Part shown: positions 35,171 to 44,508 of the stretch, one piece after another
Layout: each line of letters begins with the position of its first letter
Numbering within the stretch: position 1 is the first letter of the stretch
Assembly: GCF_018221685.1 (NCBI RefSeq)
Contig: NZ_JAGJTM010000004.1
Location: 186,001-250,000 of the forward strand
DNA: 64,000 nt
Direction of reading: 5' to 3'
Origin: Bombella apis
GTDB taxonomy: Bacteria > Pseudomonadota > Alphaproteobacteria > Acetobacterales > Acetobacteraceae
Position numbers and translations under genes: made by a program
Notes under the pieces: model-generated
The model's database searches: none
What the model saw: the letters and a program-made list of their open reading frames with translations, nothing else
What the model was told of the DNA's origin: nothing

Positions 35171-36082
35171 ATGACGGCAGCATCCAGCGTACACGCAGAT
35201 GGCGGGGCGGCACTGATTGATGGCAAGGCCATGGCCGCCAGCATGACGGCCGGGATCCGGGAGCAGGTTGAACATCTGGTCGAGCAGGGGCATGAGCTGC
35301 CCGGTCTGGCCGTTGTTCTGGTTGGCAATGACCCGGCCTCGGAGGTGTATGTCAAGAACAAGGCGATCCAGACACATCGGGCGGGGATGAAGTCTTTCAT
35401 GCAGATGATGCCGGAAAGCACTTCGCAGGAGGAGCTTCTGGCCCTGATCGAGGAGCTGAATGCCAATCCCAAGGTGGACGGGATTCTCGTCCAGCTGCCG
35501 CTGCCACCGCAGATTGATGCTGCTGCCGTGACCAACGCCATCCATCCTGACAAGGACGTGGATGGTCTGGGTGAGGTCAATACGGGCCGTCTGGCGCTGG
35601 GAATGGAGAATGGCATCGTGCCCTGCACACCGCTGGGCTGTCTCAAGCTGTTGCAGTCCGTCCATGAGGACATGACCGGGATGCATGCGGTTGTCATCGG
35701 TGCCTCCAATCTGGTTGGCAAGCCGATGGCGCAGCTTCTTCTCCGGGCCAACTGTACGGTCACGGTGGCGCACATCCATACCCGCAATATCGAGGCATTG
35801 GCCCGGGAGGCGGACATTCTCGTTGTGGCTACCGGCAAGGCGGGGCTGGTGAAGGGAAGCTGGATCAAACCCGGTGCCACGGTCATTGATGTGGGCATCA
35901 CCCGTGTGCAGACCCCGGAGGGCAAGAGCCGTCTCGTCGGGGATGTGGTGTTTGAGGAGGCAAGCCAGATTGCCGGGCATATCACGCCTGTTCCGGGTGG
36001 GGTCGGGCCGATGACCATTGCTTGCCTGCTGCACAATACCTTTCAGGCAGCGAGTCGTCGCAGGGCTTCTTCAGAGGGCTGA
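35171..36082 (+). CDS. folD: bifunctional methylenetetrahydrofolate dehydrogenase/cyclohydrolase
   Basis: Interconverts methylene-, methenyl- and formyl-THF. About 303 residues: ASEVYVKNKAIQTHRAGM carries the catalytic Lys, DGILVQLPLP is the folate site signature, and VVIGASNLVGKPMAQLLL is the NADP-binding loop; PVPGGVGPMTIACLL closes the fold. The ATG at 35171 has AGAGGG upstream; the frame is open to 35111. The gene is divergent from the threonine aldolase, whose product glycine feeds the same one-carbon pool. Confidence 0.95.
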   Translation: MTAASSVHADGGAALIDGKAMAASMTAGIREQVEHLVEQGHELPGLAVVLVGNDPASEVYVKNKAIQTHRAGMKSFMQMMPESTSQEELLALIEELNANPKVDGILVQLPLPPQIDAAAVTNAIHPDKDVDGLGEVNTGRLALGMENGIVPCTPLGCLKLLQSVHEDMTGMHAVVIGASNLVGKPMAQLLLRANCTVTVAHIHTRNIEALAREADILVVATGKAGLVKGSWIKPGATVIDVGITRVQTPEGKSRLVGDVVFEEASQIAGHITPVPGGVGPMTIACLLHNTFQAASRRRASSEG

Positions 36083-36166
36083 ACAGGTTCTGCTGGCCTG
36101 GCTGCCGCATGGTCTTTTCGCCCTGCGCAAGGCAGCCATGGCTGGGCAGATGATGGCACTGTCGTG

Positions 36167-36185
36167 GCAATTGCCCAACAATTGC
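36167..36185. promoter_or_regulatory. inverted repeat upstream of the efflux operon (1)
   Basis: GCAATTG-CCCAA-CAATTGC: perfect 7-base arms with a 5-base spacer in the folD-emrA gap. It could be a regulator site or the base of a weak hairpin; it has no T tract behind it. Confidence 0.35.
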
Positions 36186-36228
36186 TTGATTGTTCCACAT
36201 GGATGGGATATCGCCTGTTCATGCACAG

Positions 36229-36246
36229 AATGACCGACTGGTCATT
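36229..36246. promoter_or_regulatory. TetR-type operator candidate upstream of emrA
   Basis: AATGACC-GACT-GGTCATT is a perfect 18-base inverted repeat with 7-base arms and a 4-base centre, the size and geometry typical of TetR-family operators. It lies about 90 bases before the emrA start, and the linked TetR gene at 39070-39714 is the obvious candidate to bind it. Confidence 0.55.
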
Positions 36247-36338
36247 TTTCTCCCACAGCATTGCTGGTCCCATCATGCCACGAGGTTTCTGGCCGGGCAG
36301 GACGGGGGACGGATGATTTTCATATTCCAGAGGTGACC

Positions 36339-37454
36339 ATGGCACAGTCCGCTACACAGTCTGATACGCAGTCTGCCACACAGGGTGGACAGGAGCAGCA
36401 GGCGGGCAGGCCGTTCAGGGACCGTGGGGCACGGAAGCTCATTCTGGTCCTTATTCTGGTCATGGTCGTGCTGGGGATCGGGCTGTATCTCTTTTTCAAC
36501 CGGAACAAGGTCGAGACGGATGATGCCTATGTGACAGGCCGCAAGATTTCCATTGCGGCGCATGTCAGCGGGTATGTTTCCCGCCTGCTGGTGGATGACA
36601 ACCAGTTTGTGCACAAGGGTGATCTCCTCGTGCAGATTGATGGCCGGGACTATCTGGCACAACTGCATCGGGCTGAGGCTGCCGTGGCACAGGCCGAGGC
36701 GGACATGGTGTCCTACAACCTTTCTTACGCCGTGGCGCAGAAGAATTATCCCGGCCAGTTGATGGCTGCCCAGGGTGCCCTGAAAGAAGCCAAGGCCCGC
36801 CTCTTCCGGGCGCAGACGGATTATGTCCGGCAGCATCGTGTGGAACGTGCTGCTACGACCCAGCAGAATATCGACTATGCCCGTGCTGCGCTGGATGAGG
36901 CGACAGCCTCCGTTCTTCAGGCACAGGGGCAGCTGACACAGGCTGAGCCGGTGGATGCGAACATTGGCAATGCCTATGCCCATTACACACAGGCACAGGC
37001 CACGCTGAAATCAGCCCAGGCCGAGCTGGAGCTGGCCCGCCAGAATGTGGACTGGATGGACATCCGGGCCCCACGGGATGGCTGGGTGTCGCAGCGTACG
37101 GTGGAGCAGGGCAATTTCGTGCAGACAGGGCAGGAGATGTTCTCCATCGTGGCCAGGGATGTCTGGATCGTCGCCAATTACAAGGAGACCCAGCTTGCCC
37201 ACATGCGGCCGGGCCAGAAGGCCGAGATTGAGGTGGATGCTTACCCCCAGCTGCATCTGAAGGGCCATGTGGACACCATACAGAAGGGGTCCGGTGAATC
37301 TTTCAGCGCTTTTCCGCCTGAGAATGCAACGGGGAACTTCGTGAAGACCGTGCAGCGCATTCCCGTGAAAATCCTGATCGACAGCGGGCTTGATGATGAA
37401 CGGCCCCTTTCCCTGGGCATGTCGGTCGAGCCAACCGTCCATGTGGATGAGTGA
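36339..37454 (+). CDS. emrA: EmrA/HlyD-type membrane fusion protein of an efflux pump
   Basis: Periplasmic adaptor, about 371 residues: short cytoplasmic N-terminus rich in Gln and Ser/Thr, one membrane anchor (LILVLILVMVVLGIGLYLFF), a biotinyl-lipoyl half (ETDDAYVTGRKISIAAHVSGYV), a long alpha-helical hairpin (about 100-215) and the second barrel half (IRAPRDGWVSQRTVEQG). It links the inner-membrane transporter EmrB with an outer-membrane channel. ATG at 36339 has AGAGGTGACC directly upstream. It ends eight bases before emrB. Confidence 0.92.
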   Translation: MAQSATQSDTQSATQGGQEQQAGRPFRDRGARKLILVLILVMVVLGIGLYLFFNRNKVETDDAYVTGRKISIAAHVSGYVSRLLVDDNQFVHKGDLLVQIDGRDYLAQLHRAEAAVAQAEADMVSYNLSYAVAQKNYPGQLMAAQGALKEAKARLFRAQTDYVRQHRVERAATTQQNIDYARAALDEATASVLQAQGQLTQAEPVDANIGNAYAHYTQAQATLKSAQAELELARQNVDWMDIRAPRDGWVSQRTVEQGNFVQTGQEMFSIVARDVWIVANYKETQLAHMRPGQKAEIEVDAYPQLHLKGHVDTIQKGSGESFSAFPPENATGNFVKTVQRIPVKILIDSGLDDERPLSLGMSVEPTVHVDE

Positions 37455-37462
37455 GGCCGGCG

Positions 37463-39040
37463 ATGGCTGACACATCGACAGAGGAGCATCACAACTGGAA
37501 GCCCAGGCACAACCCTTGGCTTGTGGCGGTTGTCGTGACGCTGGCAGCCTTCATGGAAGTGCTGGATACCACAATTGTCAACGTGGCTCTGCCGCATATC
37601 GCAGGTTCGCTGGGCAGCTCTTACGATGATGCCACATGGGCGCTGACCTCCTACCTCGTGGCCAATGGGATCGTGCTGACGATCTCGAGCTGGTTGGCGA
37701 AGCGGTTTGGAAGGAAACGGTATTTCCTCATCTGCGTGGCGATGTTCACCATGTCCTCCTTCCTCTGCGGTCTCTCCACCTCTCTGCCAATGCTGGTAAT
37801 TTTCCGCCTGATGCAGGGTTTTTTTGGCGGTGGATTGCAGCCGGTGCAGCAGGCCATCATTCTGGACATTTTCCCGCCAGAGAAACGTGGCGCAGCCTTC
37901 GGTCTGACGGCCCTGGCCATCGTGGTGGGGCCGGTTCTGGGGCCGCTGGTAGGAGGATGGCTCACGGACACCTATTCATGGCGATGGATTTTTTACGTCA
38001 ACGTGCCCTTCGGCATCATGACGGTCATGGCCGTGATTGCACTGGTGGAAGACCCGCCATGGGTGAAGGCCGTGAAGGAGAGGGTGGATGTTGTCGGCAT
38101 CAGTCTGATCTCGCTGGGTCTTGGCTGCCTGGAGATCATGGCGGACCGTGGTGAGGATGACGACTGGTTCGGCTCGTCTTTCATCACGACCATGGCCATT
38201 ATCGGGGGGCTGTGCACTCTTGGGGCCATCATCTGGCTGCTCAAGGCCAAGAATCCTCTTCTGCGGCTCAGCGTGCTGAAGGATCGCAATTTTGCCCTCG
38301 GAACATTCATGATCGGGGCTGTGGGTGTGCTGCTCTATGCGTCCGCCGTGATTGTGCCGCAGTTCGCCCAGCAGGTGCAGGGTTACACGGCCACCATTGC
38401 AGGGCAGCTCATGGCACCGGGTGGCATGGCTGTGATGGTGCTGATTCCCTTTGTGGGAATGCTGATGAAGCATGTGCAGGTCCGGTATCTCATCGGGCTG
38501 GGTTTCTTCTTCATGGCCCTGTCCTGCTTCTTCGCAGCCACGCTCTATTCCGATGTGGACTTCTGGTATCTGGTACTTTGCCGCATGAGACAGACAGCCC
38601 CACTGGCTTTTCTGTTCGTGCCCATTTCCACCATTGCCTATGCGACCTTGCCGAGGGAGCTGAACGGCGATGCTTCGGCCCTGTTCAGTATGGTAAGGAA
38701 CTATTTCGGGTCACAGGCCATTTCGCTCTCTACAGCGGCGTTGACGGAAATGCGTCAGGTTCAGCAGACGGATGTGTCCTCACACGCCATTGCCTCACGG
38801 CCAGAGTTCCGAAACTATCTTTTCCATGTCCAGCAGCTGGCGGAAGCGCATGGTCTGGCCCCGCTGCGTGCGCATGCTTTTGCCGTTGCCCATATGTATC
38901 AGGAGTTTCTGCGGCAGGTGGCCATGCTGGCCTATAATCAGCTCTTCAATGTCCTGGGGATCATGGCTCTCTGTATCGTGCCGTTCTGCTTCCTCATGTC
39001 CCCGATGAAGGGCGGTGGCCAGGGGGGAGGTGGCCATTGA
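37463..39040 (+). CDS. emrB: DHA2-family multidrug MFS transporter EmrB
   Basis: About 525 residues with 14 predicted membrane segments, the DHA2 pattern. VTLAAFMEVLDTTIVNVALPHIAGSL is the family's motif D1 region (partly shown), WLAKRFGRKRYF is motif A and ALAIVVGPVLGPLVGGWLTD is motif C of proton antiporters. A GTG overlapping the emrA stop could also initiate; the ATG at 37463 has GAGG upstream. It pumps lipophilic drugs or weak acids out through EmrA and the outer-membrane factor at 39837. Confidence 0.93.
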   Translation: MADTSTEEHHNWKPRHNPWLVAVVVTLAAFMEVLDTTIVNVALPHIAGSLGSSYDDATWALTSYLVANGIVLTISSWLAKRFGRKRYFLICVAMFTMSSFLCGLSTSLPMLVIFRLMQGFFGGGLQPVQQAIILDIFPPEKRGAAFGLTALAIVVGPVLGPLVGGWLTDTYSWRWIFYVNVPFGIMTVMAVIALVEDPPWVKAVKERVDVVGISLISLGLGCLEIMADRGEDDDWFGSSFITTMAIIGGLCTLGAIIWLLKAKNPLLRLSVLKDRNFALGTFMIGAVGVLLYASAVIVPQFAQQVQGYTATIAGQLMAPGGMAVMVLIPFVGMLMKHVQVRYLIGLGFFFMALSCFFAATLYSDVDFWYLVLCRMRQTAPLAFLFVPISTIAYATLPRELNGDASALFSMVRNYFGSQAISLSTAALTEMRQVQQTDVSSHAIASRPEFRNYLFHVQQLAEAHGLAPLRAHAFAVAHMYQEFLRQVAMLAYNQLFNVLGIMALCIVPFCFLMSPMKGGGQGGGGH

Positions 39041-39069
39041 AAGCGGAGCAGCCCCGCCGGATGATTGTT

Positions 39070-39714
39070 TCAGGGAGCGTACATCCTGAGAAAACTTTCC
39101 GCCACCATGGTAGCCACGCCGTCTATGCTGTTCTGGCTGGTGTCCACGGGCAGGGAGAGGCGGCACCGGTGGATGATACGGGTCTGGCACATCGTGAGAA
39201 ACTGCTCGGCAGCAAGGTCGATGTCAGAAATGACCAGTTGGCCGCCTGCATGTTTTTCTGCAAACCAGTCGGCAAGGCCGGTCAGTGTCCGGGAGACACC
39301 GTAATGCCAGAGCGTGTCTGCCAGATTGGGGAACTCGTTGGCCTCTGCCACGACGATGCGGTAGAGGCCTATGGCCTCCGGGTCGATCATCAGGGTGATG
39401 ATGGTGGCTGCTGCCTGCCTGAGGGCCGTGCGCAGGTCAGGCTGAGGCGCCCGGGATACGGATTTCAGCGTGTTGAGGCGTGTGCGGCTGCGTTCTTCGA
39501 AAAAAGCCGTGAACAGATCAGCCTTGTTCTCGAAATGGTTGTAGAGCGACCCTTTGGAGACACCTGCCAGATGAGCGATCTGCGACATGGAGGTTCGCTC
39601 ATAGCCCTGTTGGAGGAAAAGCTGTCCAGCACTCTGGAGGATCTGCTCGCATTTGCGGGAAGCCGCTTTGCTGTTGCGGGGCGGACAGGGGGCCGGGTGT
39701 TCGGTCTGGGTCAT
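39070..39714 (-). CDS. TetR/AcrR-family transcriptional regulator
   Basis: About 214 residues starting MTQTEHPAPCPPRN. The helix-turn-helix region ILQSAGQLFLQQGYERTSMSQIAHLAGVSKGSLYNHF is textbook TetR (quoted in parts: QGYERTSMSQIA, GVSKGSLYNHFENKADLF). The C-terminal ligand domain resembles AcrR-type efflux repressors. It lies between emrB and the outer-membrane factor gene, facing the other way, and would repress the efflux genes until a substrate binds. ATGs further upstream (39774, 39753) would give Pro/Gln-rich extensions. Confidence 0.9.
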   Translation of the reverse strand: MTQTEHPAPCPPRNSKAASRKCEQILQSAGQLFLQQGYERTSMSQIAHLAGVSKGSLYNHFENKADLFTAFFEERSRTRLNTLKSVSRAPQPDLRTALRQAAATIITLMIDPEAIGLYRIVVAEANEFPNLADTLWHYGVSRTLTGLADWFAEKHAGGQLVISDIDLAAEQFLTMCQTRIIHRCRLSLPVDTSQNSIDGVATMVAESFLRMYAP

Positions 39715-39836
39715 CGTTTTGTGGAAGGGTTGCTCCTGCGTATGGAGGGGCATGATAGGCTGCTGGGGCGGCATGGTCCATATGGGCGATCTGTTTCTGG
39801 CCCGTTTTATGTTGATAATTCTACAGGAGCTTCACA

Positions 39837-41525
39837 GTGAAAGACGCTCATTTGTTCCGTTCCGTCCGTAAGGGAGTGGGAAACCTGTCTTCACGCGGTT
39901 TCAGCTGGCAGCTTCTGTCTGGGGTGGCTCTGCTGGGGCTGGGGGGGTGCCTTATGGTCGGCCCTAAATATCATCAGCCGAAGGATTGGGCCCCGCCGCA
40001 TTATGACCTGCATAATGGTAGCAACCAGCCGTCCGGCAAGGGGGCATCTGCTAAAGGAAATGGCCCTCATGGGGCCAATGCAGCGCCGGAGGACAGAACC
40101 AGTAAACAGGCCTCTCCCGCTTCTGTCGTGACAGAGCTGCCCATGGCGGATGCCTGGTGGAAGAGTTTTCACGACCCTGAGCTGACATCTCTGGAAGACC
40201 GTGTGGCCACGCAGAACCTGTCTTTCCTTCTGGCTACACAGAATCTGGCGCAGAGCCGGGCCCAGATGATCATTGCCGGGGCGGAGCGGTTCCCCAGTCT
40301 TTCAGCGTACGGAACCTATGTGCGCTCGCAGCACAGCTCCAAGCAGCTTCAGGAAATCTTCAAGCGTGTAGGCAAGGGGTTCCCAGACCTGCCAGCGCAG
40401 GAGGCCAATTTTCTTCAGGGCTCCCAAGAGGCCCAGGTCCCGCTGCTGAACCAGTGGCAGGACAAGATTGATGCAACCTATGAGATCGATCTCTGGGGGC
40501 GTGTGGCCTACCAGTATCAGGCGGCAAAATATCTGATGAAGATGAGCGAGGAGGAACGGCGCAGCATTCTCATTGCCCGTCAGGCCGACATGGCCCGTGA
40601 TTATCTCCAGCTGCGGGGTGATCAGAAACGTCAGCGCATTCTGGCAGATAGCCATGCCACCGTGCAGAATCTGCTTTCGTTGGCGCAGAGCCGCTATAAG
40701 AGCGGGCTGGTTACGGAGCTGGATGTGGACAGCATGAAGGCCCGTCTTCATGGAATTGAGGCCCAGCAGGCCAATCTGGATGAGACGGTGGCGCGGGAGC
40801 AGAATGCCATAGCCCTGTTATTGGGCATGCCACCGCAAAGCCTGAATGAGGAGCTTGGACAGACGGCGGGTGTGCCGACTGTTCCCCCCTTCGTTCCGGC
40901 TGGTCTGCCATCGGAACTGGCCCATCGTCGCCCGGATATCCGGGAGGCGGAAGAGCATCTGCGGGAAACGGTAGCAGAAGTTGGTGAGGCCACAGCGGAT
41001 TTCTATCCCAAGGTGACCGTGACGGCAGATTTCGGGTTCCAGACCCTGTCTTTCCGGGACCTTGGGTTCTGGAATGCCCGTGCCTGGAATGTCGGGCCCA
41101 GCATCTCTCTCCCCATTTTCCAGGGCGGGCGGCTTTATGGTCAGCTTCGTCTGAAAAAGGCAGCACAGCGTGCTGCAGCCGTGGAATATCGGCAGACGGT
41201 TCTTCAGGCCTGGAATGAGGTGGATAATGCCTTGCAGGCCTATCATGATGAGCAGATTCATCATGAAGGATTGGCAAAGACCGTGGATGACGAGAAGCGG
41301 GCTCTGTCTCTGGCAACCAGCCAGTATCGGGCTGGTCTGGCGACTTACCTGTCCGTTCTGGAAGCGCAGGAGAAACTGCAGGAAGCCCAGCTTGATCTGG
41401 CTGCCAGTGACAGTGCGTTCGCAACGGATCTTGCCCGTCTCTACAATGCGTTGGGTGGGGGCTGGTCTGATACCCTGCCTGATAAGGAGCAGGTCAGCCA
41501 GGCAGCGCAGCCAACGACACACTGA
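39837..41525 (+). CDS. outer-membrane efflux lipoprotein (NodT/OprM type)
   Basis: 562 residues. The signal peptide ends in the lipobox LLGLGGC followed by LMVGPKYHQP, the usual start of the mature RND/EmrAB outer-membrane factor. Two OEP domains (about 130-330 and 350-550) are recognisable from LATQNLAQSRAQ, EIDLWGRVAYQYQAAKY, SRYKSGLVTELDV and SQYRAGLATYLSV. An unusual low-complexity segment of about 55 residues rich in Gly, Ser, Lys and Asn sits after the lipobox. Starts with GTG; AGGAG is upstream. It completes the emrA-emrB pump. Confidence 0.93.
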   Translation: MKDAHLFRSVRKGVGNLSSRGFSWQLLSGVALLGLGGCLMVGPKYHQPKDWAPPHYDLHNGSNQPSGKGASAKGNGPHGANAAPEDRTSKQASPASVVTELPMADAWWKSFHDPELTSLEDRVATQNLSFLLATQNLAQSRAQMIIAGAERFPSLSAYGTYVRSQHSSKQLQEIFKRVGKGFPDLPAQEANFLQGSQEAQVPLLNQWQDKIDATYEIDLWGRVAYQYQAAKYLMKMSEEERRSILIARQADMARDYLQLRGDQKRQRILADSHATVQNLLSLAQSRYKSGLVTELDVDSMKARLHGIEAQQANLDETVAREQNAIALLLGMPPQSLNEELGQTAGVPTVPPFVPAGLPSELAHRRPDIREAEEHLRETVAEVGEATADFYPKVTVTADFGFQTLSFRDLGFWNARAWNVGPSISLPIFQGGRLYGQLRLKKAAQRAAAVEYRQTVLQAWNEVDNALQAYHDEQIHHEGLAKTVDDEKRALSLATSQYRAGLATYLSVLEAQEKLQEAQLDLAASDSAFATDLARLYNALGGGWSDTLPDKEQVSQAAQPTTH

Positions 41526-41673
41526 AAAAGGGCGGGGAAACAGCCATGCAGGCGGGGAGGTTGTGCTGGCCTGCCAGCAGTGGCTGTGCATGGTTTTTTC
41601 CTCATGATCCTGCGACTCCACGGTCTTGCTGATGAGACTCGCTGTCAAGGGGAGCCATCTCTTGCCCACAGAG

Positions 41674-41771
41674 TTTTCCACAGGTGCGAGGGCGCAGAAA
41701 ATGGCCACCTTCACTGTATTGTGTGAGTGATTATCCACACCTCTTTTCGGGGGTGTGGACTACGTGGATAC
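41674..41771. other. cluster of DnaA-box-like sequences
   Basis: Within about 100 bases lie a perfect TTATCCACA (41731-41739), TTTTCCACA (41674-41682, one mismatch), and on the other strand TGTGGACTA (41754-41762) and CGTGGATAC (41763-41771), each two mismatches from the consensus. The two central copies are halves of an inverted repeat TCCACACC/GGTGTGGA (41734-41741, 41752-41759). The region is non-coding, between the efflux lipoprotein and YfdX genes. It may bind DnaA; origin function is speculation. Confidence 0.35.
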
Positions 41772-41805
41772 CTTGTTGTGGGGCAGGATCAGGGGGGATG
41801 AATAC

Positions 41806-41841
41806 AAGAAAACCGGCATGAATACATGCCGGTTTTCTTTT
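41806..41841. terminator. strong bidirectional terminator
   Basis: AAGAAAACCGGCATG (41806-41820), loop AATA, CATGCCGGTTTTCTT (41825-41839): a perfect 15-base-pair stem with A-rich and T-rich flanks between the convergent efflux lipoprotein and yfdX-like genes. Confidence 0.92.
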
Positions 41842-41878
41842 GGGGCAATCCCGTCTCCAGCAGAAACAGGAGAAAGCC

Positions 41879-42607
41879 TTATTTGGTTTTCTGGGCTGCA
41901 GCAGTGGCTTCGGTCACGACATTTTCGGAGACGAAGACCAGCGTGTTCAGGGCATCGTTCAGGGCCACGTTGGCAGCCTGGGGATTGTGACCCTGTGCAA
42001 AGATCAGGGCACGGTTCACAAAACCCTGGAGCTGGTTCAGCGGAGCCAGAGCAATGATGAAGTCGATGTCCTGCCCGACGAGTTGAAGGGTCTGGGCGGC
42101 CTGATCGGTCTGTCCGGCCTTCAGCTGGGCATTAGCCGTTGCCACGGCACTCTTTTTGCTGGGTTCCAGCATGTCTGTTGCGATGACCTCACCCCCGACC
42201 GGGACCCAGTCCGTCGGACCGTTCTGGGGTGTGTGGCTGCTGGAGACAGGATGCTGGGGAGCGGGGTGCAGGTCGGCTTCGGCGGCTGTGAACTGTTCAC
42301 GGGCCTTGGCGGCTGCCTGGAGGTGGGGCACGGCAGCGTTGAGAGCCGGCAGGGCCTGCTCGCTCTGCCCGGCTGCGAGAAACTGCTGGGCCTGCACGAT
42401 GTTCGCCATGGCCTTCTGGCCGTGTTCGGAGAGATGATGGAAGGCGCGATGCTCTTTTTTGCGCACGCTTTTCACATGCTTGCTGGAGACGGCGGCAGGG
42501 GCATTGTTGCTGGCCGGTGCGGCATCATCGGCGAAAGCGGATGTGGTCAGGGCGCCCAGGCCGAAAAGGGAAAGGGCCAGGCCCTTGTGCAGTGTATTGA
42601 AGCGCAT
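41879..42607 (-). CDS. YfdX-family periplasmic protein
   Basis: 242 residues with a Sec signal peptide ending SAFADD. The mature part is helical, with EHRAFHHLSEHGQKAMANIVQAQQFL early, WVPVGGEV in the middle and QLVGQDIDFIIALAPLNQ later, all typical of the YfdX family, linked in enterobacteria to acid and envelope stress. I chose the ATG at 42607 (AAGGA eight bases upstream) over two upstream ATGs. Function in this organism is inferred from the family only. Confidence 0.8.
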   Translation of the reverse strand: MRFNTLHKGLALSLFGLGALTTSAFADDAAPASNNAPAAVSSKHVKSVRKKEHRAFHHLSEHGQKAMANIVQAQQFLAAGQSEQALPALNAAVPHLQAAAKAREQFTAAEADLHPAPQHPVSSSHTPQNGPTDWVPVGGEVIATDMLEPSKKSAVATANAQLKAGQTDQAAQTLQLVGQDIDFIIALAPLNQLQGFVNRALIFAQGHNPQAANVALNDALNTLVFVSENVVTEATAAAQKTK

Positions 42608-42751
42608 GGAAATATCCTTGTTCATAGGATGGAGGATGCCCTCCCATGCAGATGGTTGCAGCCCTCTGCGCAGGATGCAGGTCATCCCGATCACAGTGAT
42701 AACAGCTTAAAAACAGCTCATGTGCAACTGTTATGATCGGGCTGAAAATTC

Positions 42752-44308
42752 TCAGAAAATCTCGATATGGCTTTTGAAGCCAAGCAGAGCCGCATCCCGG
42801 AGATTGCCCTGGCCATTGGGGCGGAAGAAATATTCCAGCAGTGGCTGAAAAATGACACCCCGATAGACATGGATGGCGTAGTTGACTTCAAACACTGCGG
42901 CATGACGCTGTACGCCAGTTGCATGGTCCGGGAGGCGGCTGAACTGCTGTGTGTCCAGCATCATCGTCTCGGTGGCCTGCACACCGGGGGCAATTTTCTC
43001 GTAGGTGAAGGAAAGACCAAACGTGTCAAAGGGGCGGGAGCGGAAAATTCCACGGTCTATGAGAGCCCCATAGGCTTCCCATTCCCGCAGGGCGATCCGT
43101 TTATCATTATAGAGGAACCCTCCCAGCAGCGTGATGCCCCGTTTGCTGCTGTGGTAATGGTTCAGGATATGCTGGTCGGCCATGAACCAGGCGCCGTAAC
43201 CGTCATGCCGTGTGCGGGGTCTGCCATGGGTCAGGGCGTAGGGACGTCCCTGCTCATCAAGATAATTGTCGGGGCTGGGGGCGGTCATCATCACGCCGCC
43301 GATCTTGTAATGCCCGGGATGGTTTTTGCCGAAGAGGGGCTCCCATCCCATTTCAAAGGGGAGGCGGAACCCGTTGATGTTGCCGCCATTGAACTTGAAG
43401 CCGGTACGGTGCTGCTCGTTCTTGTAGATGCCGTTTTCTCCGGCATAGAGGCCGCTCTGTATATAGAGGAAGCGGGAGGGACGGACCCGGATGCGCCCAG
43501 CCCAGACAGCTGCAGGATAACCGCTGACAAAGCTGCTGTCCGTGGCGGCCTTGGGCCGTCCGCAGATGCTGCCATTCTGGAAGTTGCAGAAGAGGGGGCT
43601 GTTCTGGAAGTCCGACATTTCCGCCATGCGGCCGGCAGCGATGGCAAGGCGGCCATTGAACAGGTCTTCTTCACCATAGGCCATGACGAGATGGACAACC
43701 ACATTGCCGCCACCGCCGTAATCTTCCGATGCATGGTTCAGCCAGTCACCAAACATGCGGTTGGCTGTTGTTCCATAGCGGCCGACAACAATGCTGTGTG
43801 TGGAAAAACCCCGCAGCCCGATGAGCTGTTCCCAGTTTATGTTGAGTGAGGCGGCATATTGCCCGGCATTGCTGGCGCCCTGTTTGTAGGGTGCGAAATG
43901 CTGGGAGTTGGGATAGTTTTTCTTGGGCGGCGTGATGGCCCCGGCAAATTCATTCGTGTTGTCGAGGAGGAGGGCAATGCCCCGTTTGCGCAGCCAGTCC
44001 GTCATGCCAAAGCCATGGGGAAAGAGGGCCTCCGGCCTGCCAAAGGGAGGAACCGAGGTCGTATAGCCGCCATGGGCAGGCAGGGGGGTATCAACCCGGA
44101 GCAGGGGTTCGTTACCGACGATTTCATCAAGTACCTGTGCCTGCGCACCGGGGGTGGCGAAGCAGAAGAGGGCGACTGGCAGCAGCCAGGAGCAGTGCCT
44201 GGCCAGCTTTTTGAGAAAAACTGATGAATAACGGCGTAGTTCTTTTAGAGAAATGGGTACGTTCTGCCGTATGGGGCAAGAGAATATGGCAGGCATAATA
44301 GTCCCCAT
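42752..44308 (-). CDS. carbohydrate-selective porin, OprB family
   Basis: 518 residues: a long N-terminal region containing a signal peptide (WLLPVALFCFATPGAQAQ), then a 16-strand-type beta-barrel. Family marks are RGIALLLDNTNEFAG, ALNINWEQLIGLRGFSTHS-like segments, RLAIAAGRMAEMSDF, and the final YFFRPNGQGNLRDAALLG. The terminal aromatic (IEIF) fits outer-membrane insertion. OprB proteins admit glucose and related sugars to the periplasmic oxidases of acetic acid bacteria. The start is uncertain; an ATG at 44296 is equally possible. Confidence 0.88.
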   Translation of the reverse strand: MGTIMPAIFSCPIRQNVPISLKELRRYSSVFLKKLARHCSWLLPVALFCFATPGAQAQVLDEIVGNEPLLRVDTPLPAHGGYTTSVPPFGRPEALFPHGFGMTDWLRKRGIALLLDNTNEFAGAITPPKKNYPNSQHFAPYKQGASNAGQYAASLNINWEQLIGLRGFSTHSIVVGRYGTTANRMFGDWLNHASEDYGGGGNVVVHLVMAYGEEDLFNGRLAIAAGRMAEMSDFQNSPLFCNFQNGSICGRPKAATDSSFVSGYPAAVWAGRIRVRPSRFLYIQSGLYAGENGIYKNEQHRTGFKFNGGNINGFRLPFEMGWEPLFGKNHPGHYKIGGVMMTAPSPDNYLDEQGRPYALTHGRPRTRHDGYGAWFMADQHILNHYHSSKRGITLLGGFLYNDKRIALREWEAYGALIDRGIFRSRPFDTFGLSFTYEKIAPGVQATETMMLDTQQFSRLPDHATGVQRHAAVFEVNYAIHVYRGVIFQPLLEYFFRPNGQGNLRDAALLGFKSHIEIF

Positions 44309-44508
44309 TTCTATAAAAAGAACCCTGACGGTACGAAATTGCCCCCAAGAAAGAGCGCATTGTTGCGGAATCTGTTAAAGAAGTTTGGGTAAAACTTCAA
44401 AGTCTATCTTCCACCTCTGGATATTTTTCAGTCTGACCTGCTGTCTGGACGGGACTGCCATGAAGTAACCTCTTTTCACGCCTCTGGGAGTGTGGGAAAA
44501 GCGGGGCC

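Noticed and set aside
35023-36036. 337-codon minus-strand frame over folD
   Set aside because: folD is intact with all motifs; the antisense frame encodes Ser/Arg/Thr-rich sequence without family features.
41674-41771. Calling the DnaA-box-like cluster an origin of replication
   Set aside because: No AT-rich unwinding region is adjacent and strand orientation of genes shows no switch here; reported only as a binding-site cluster.
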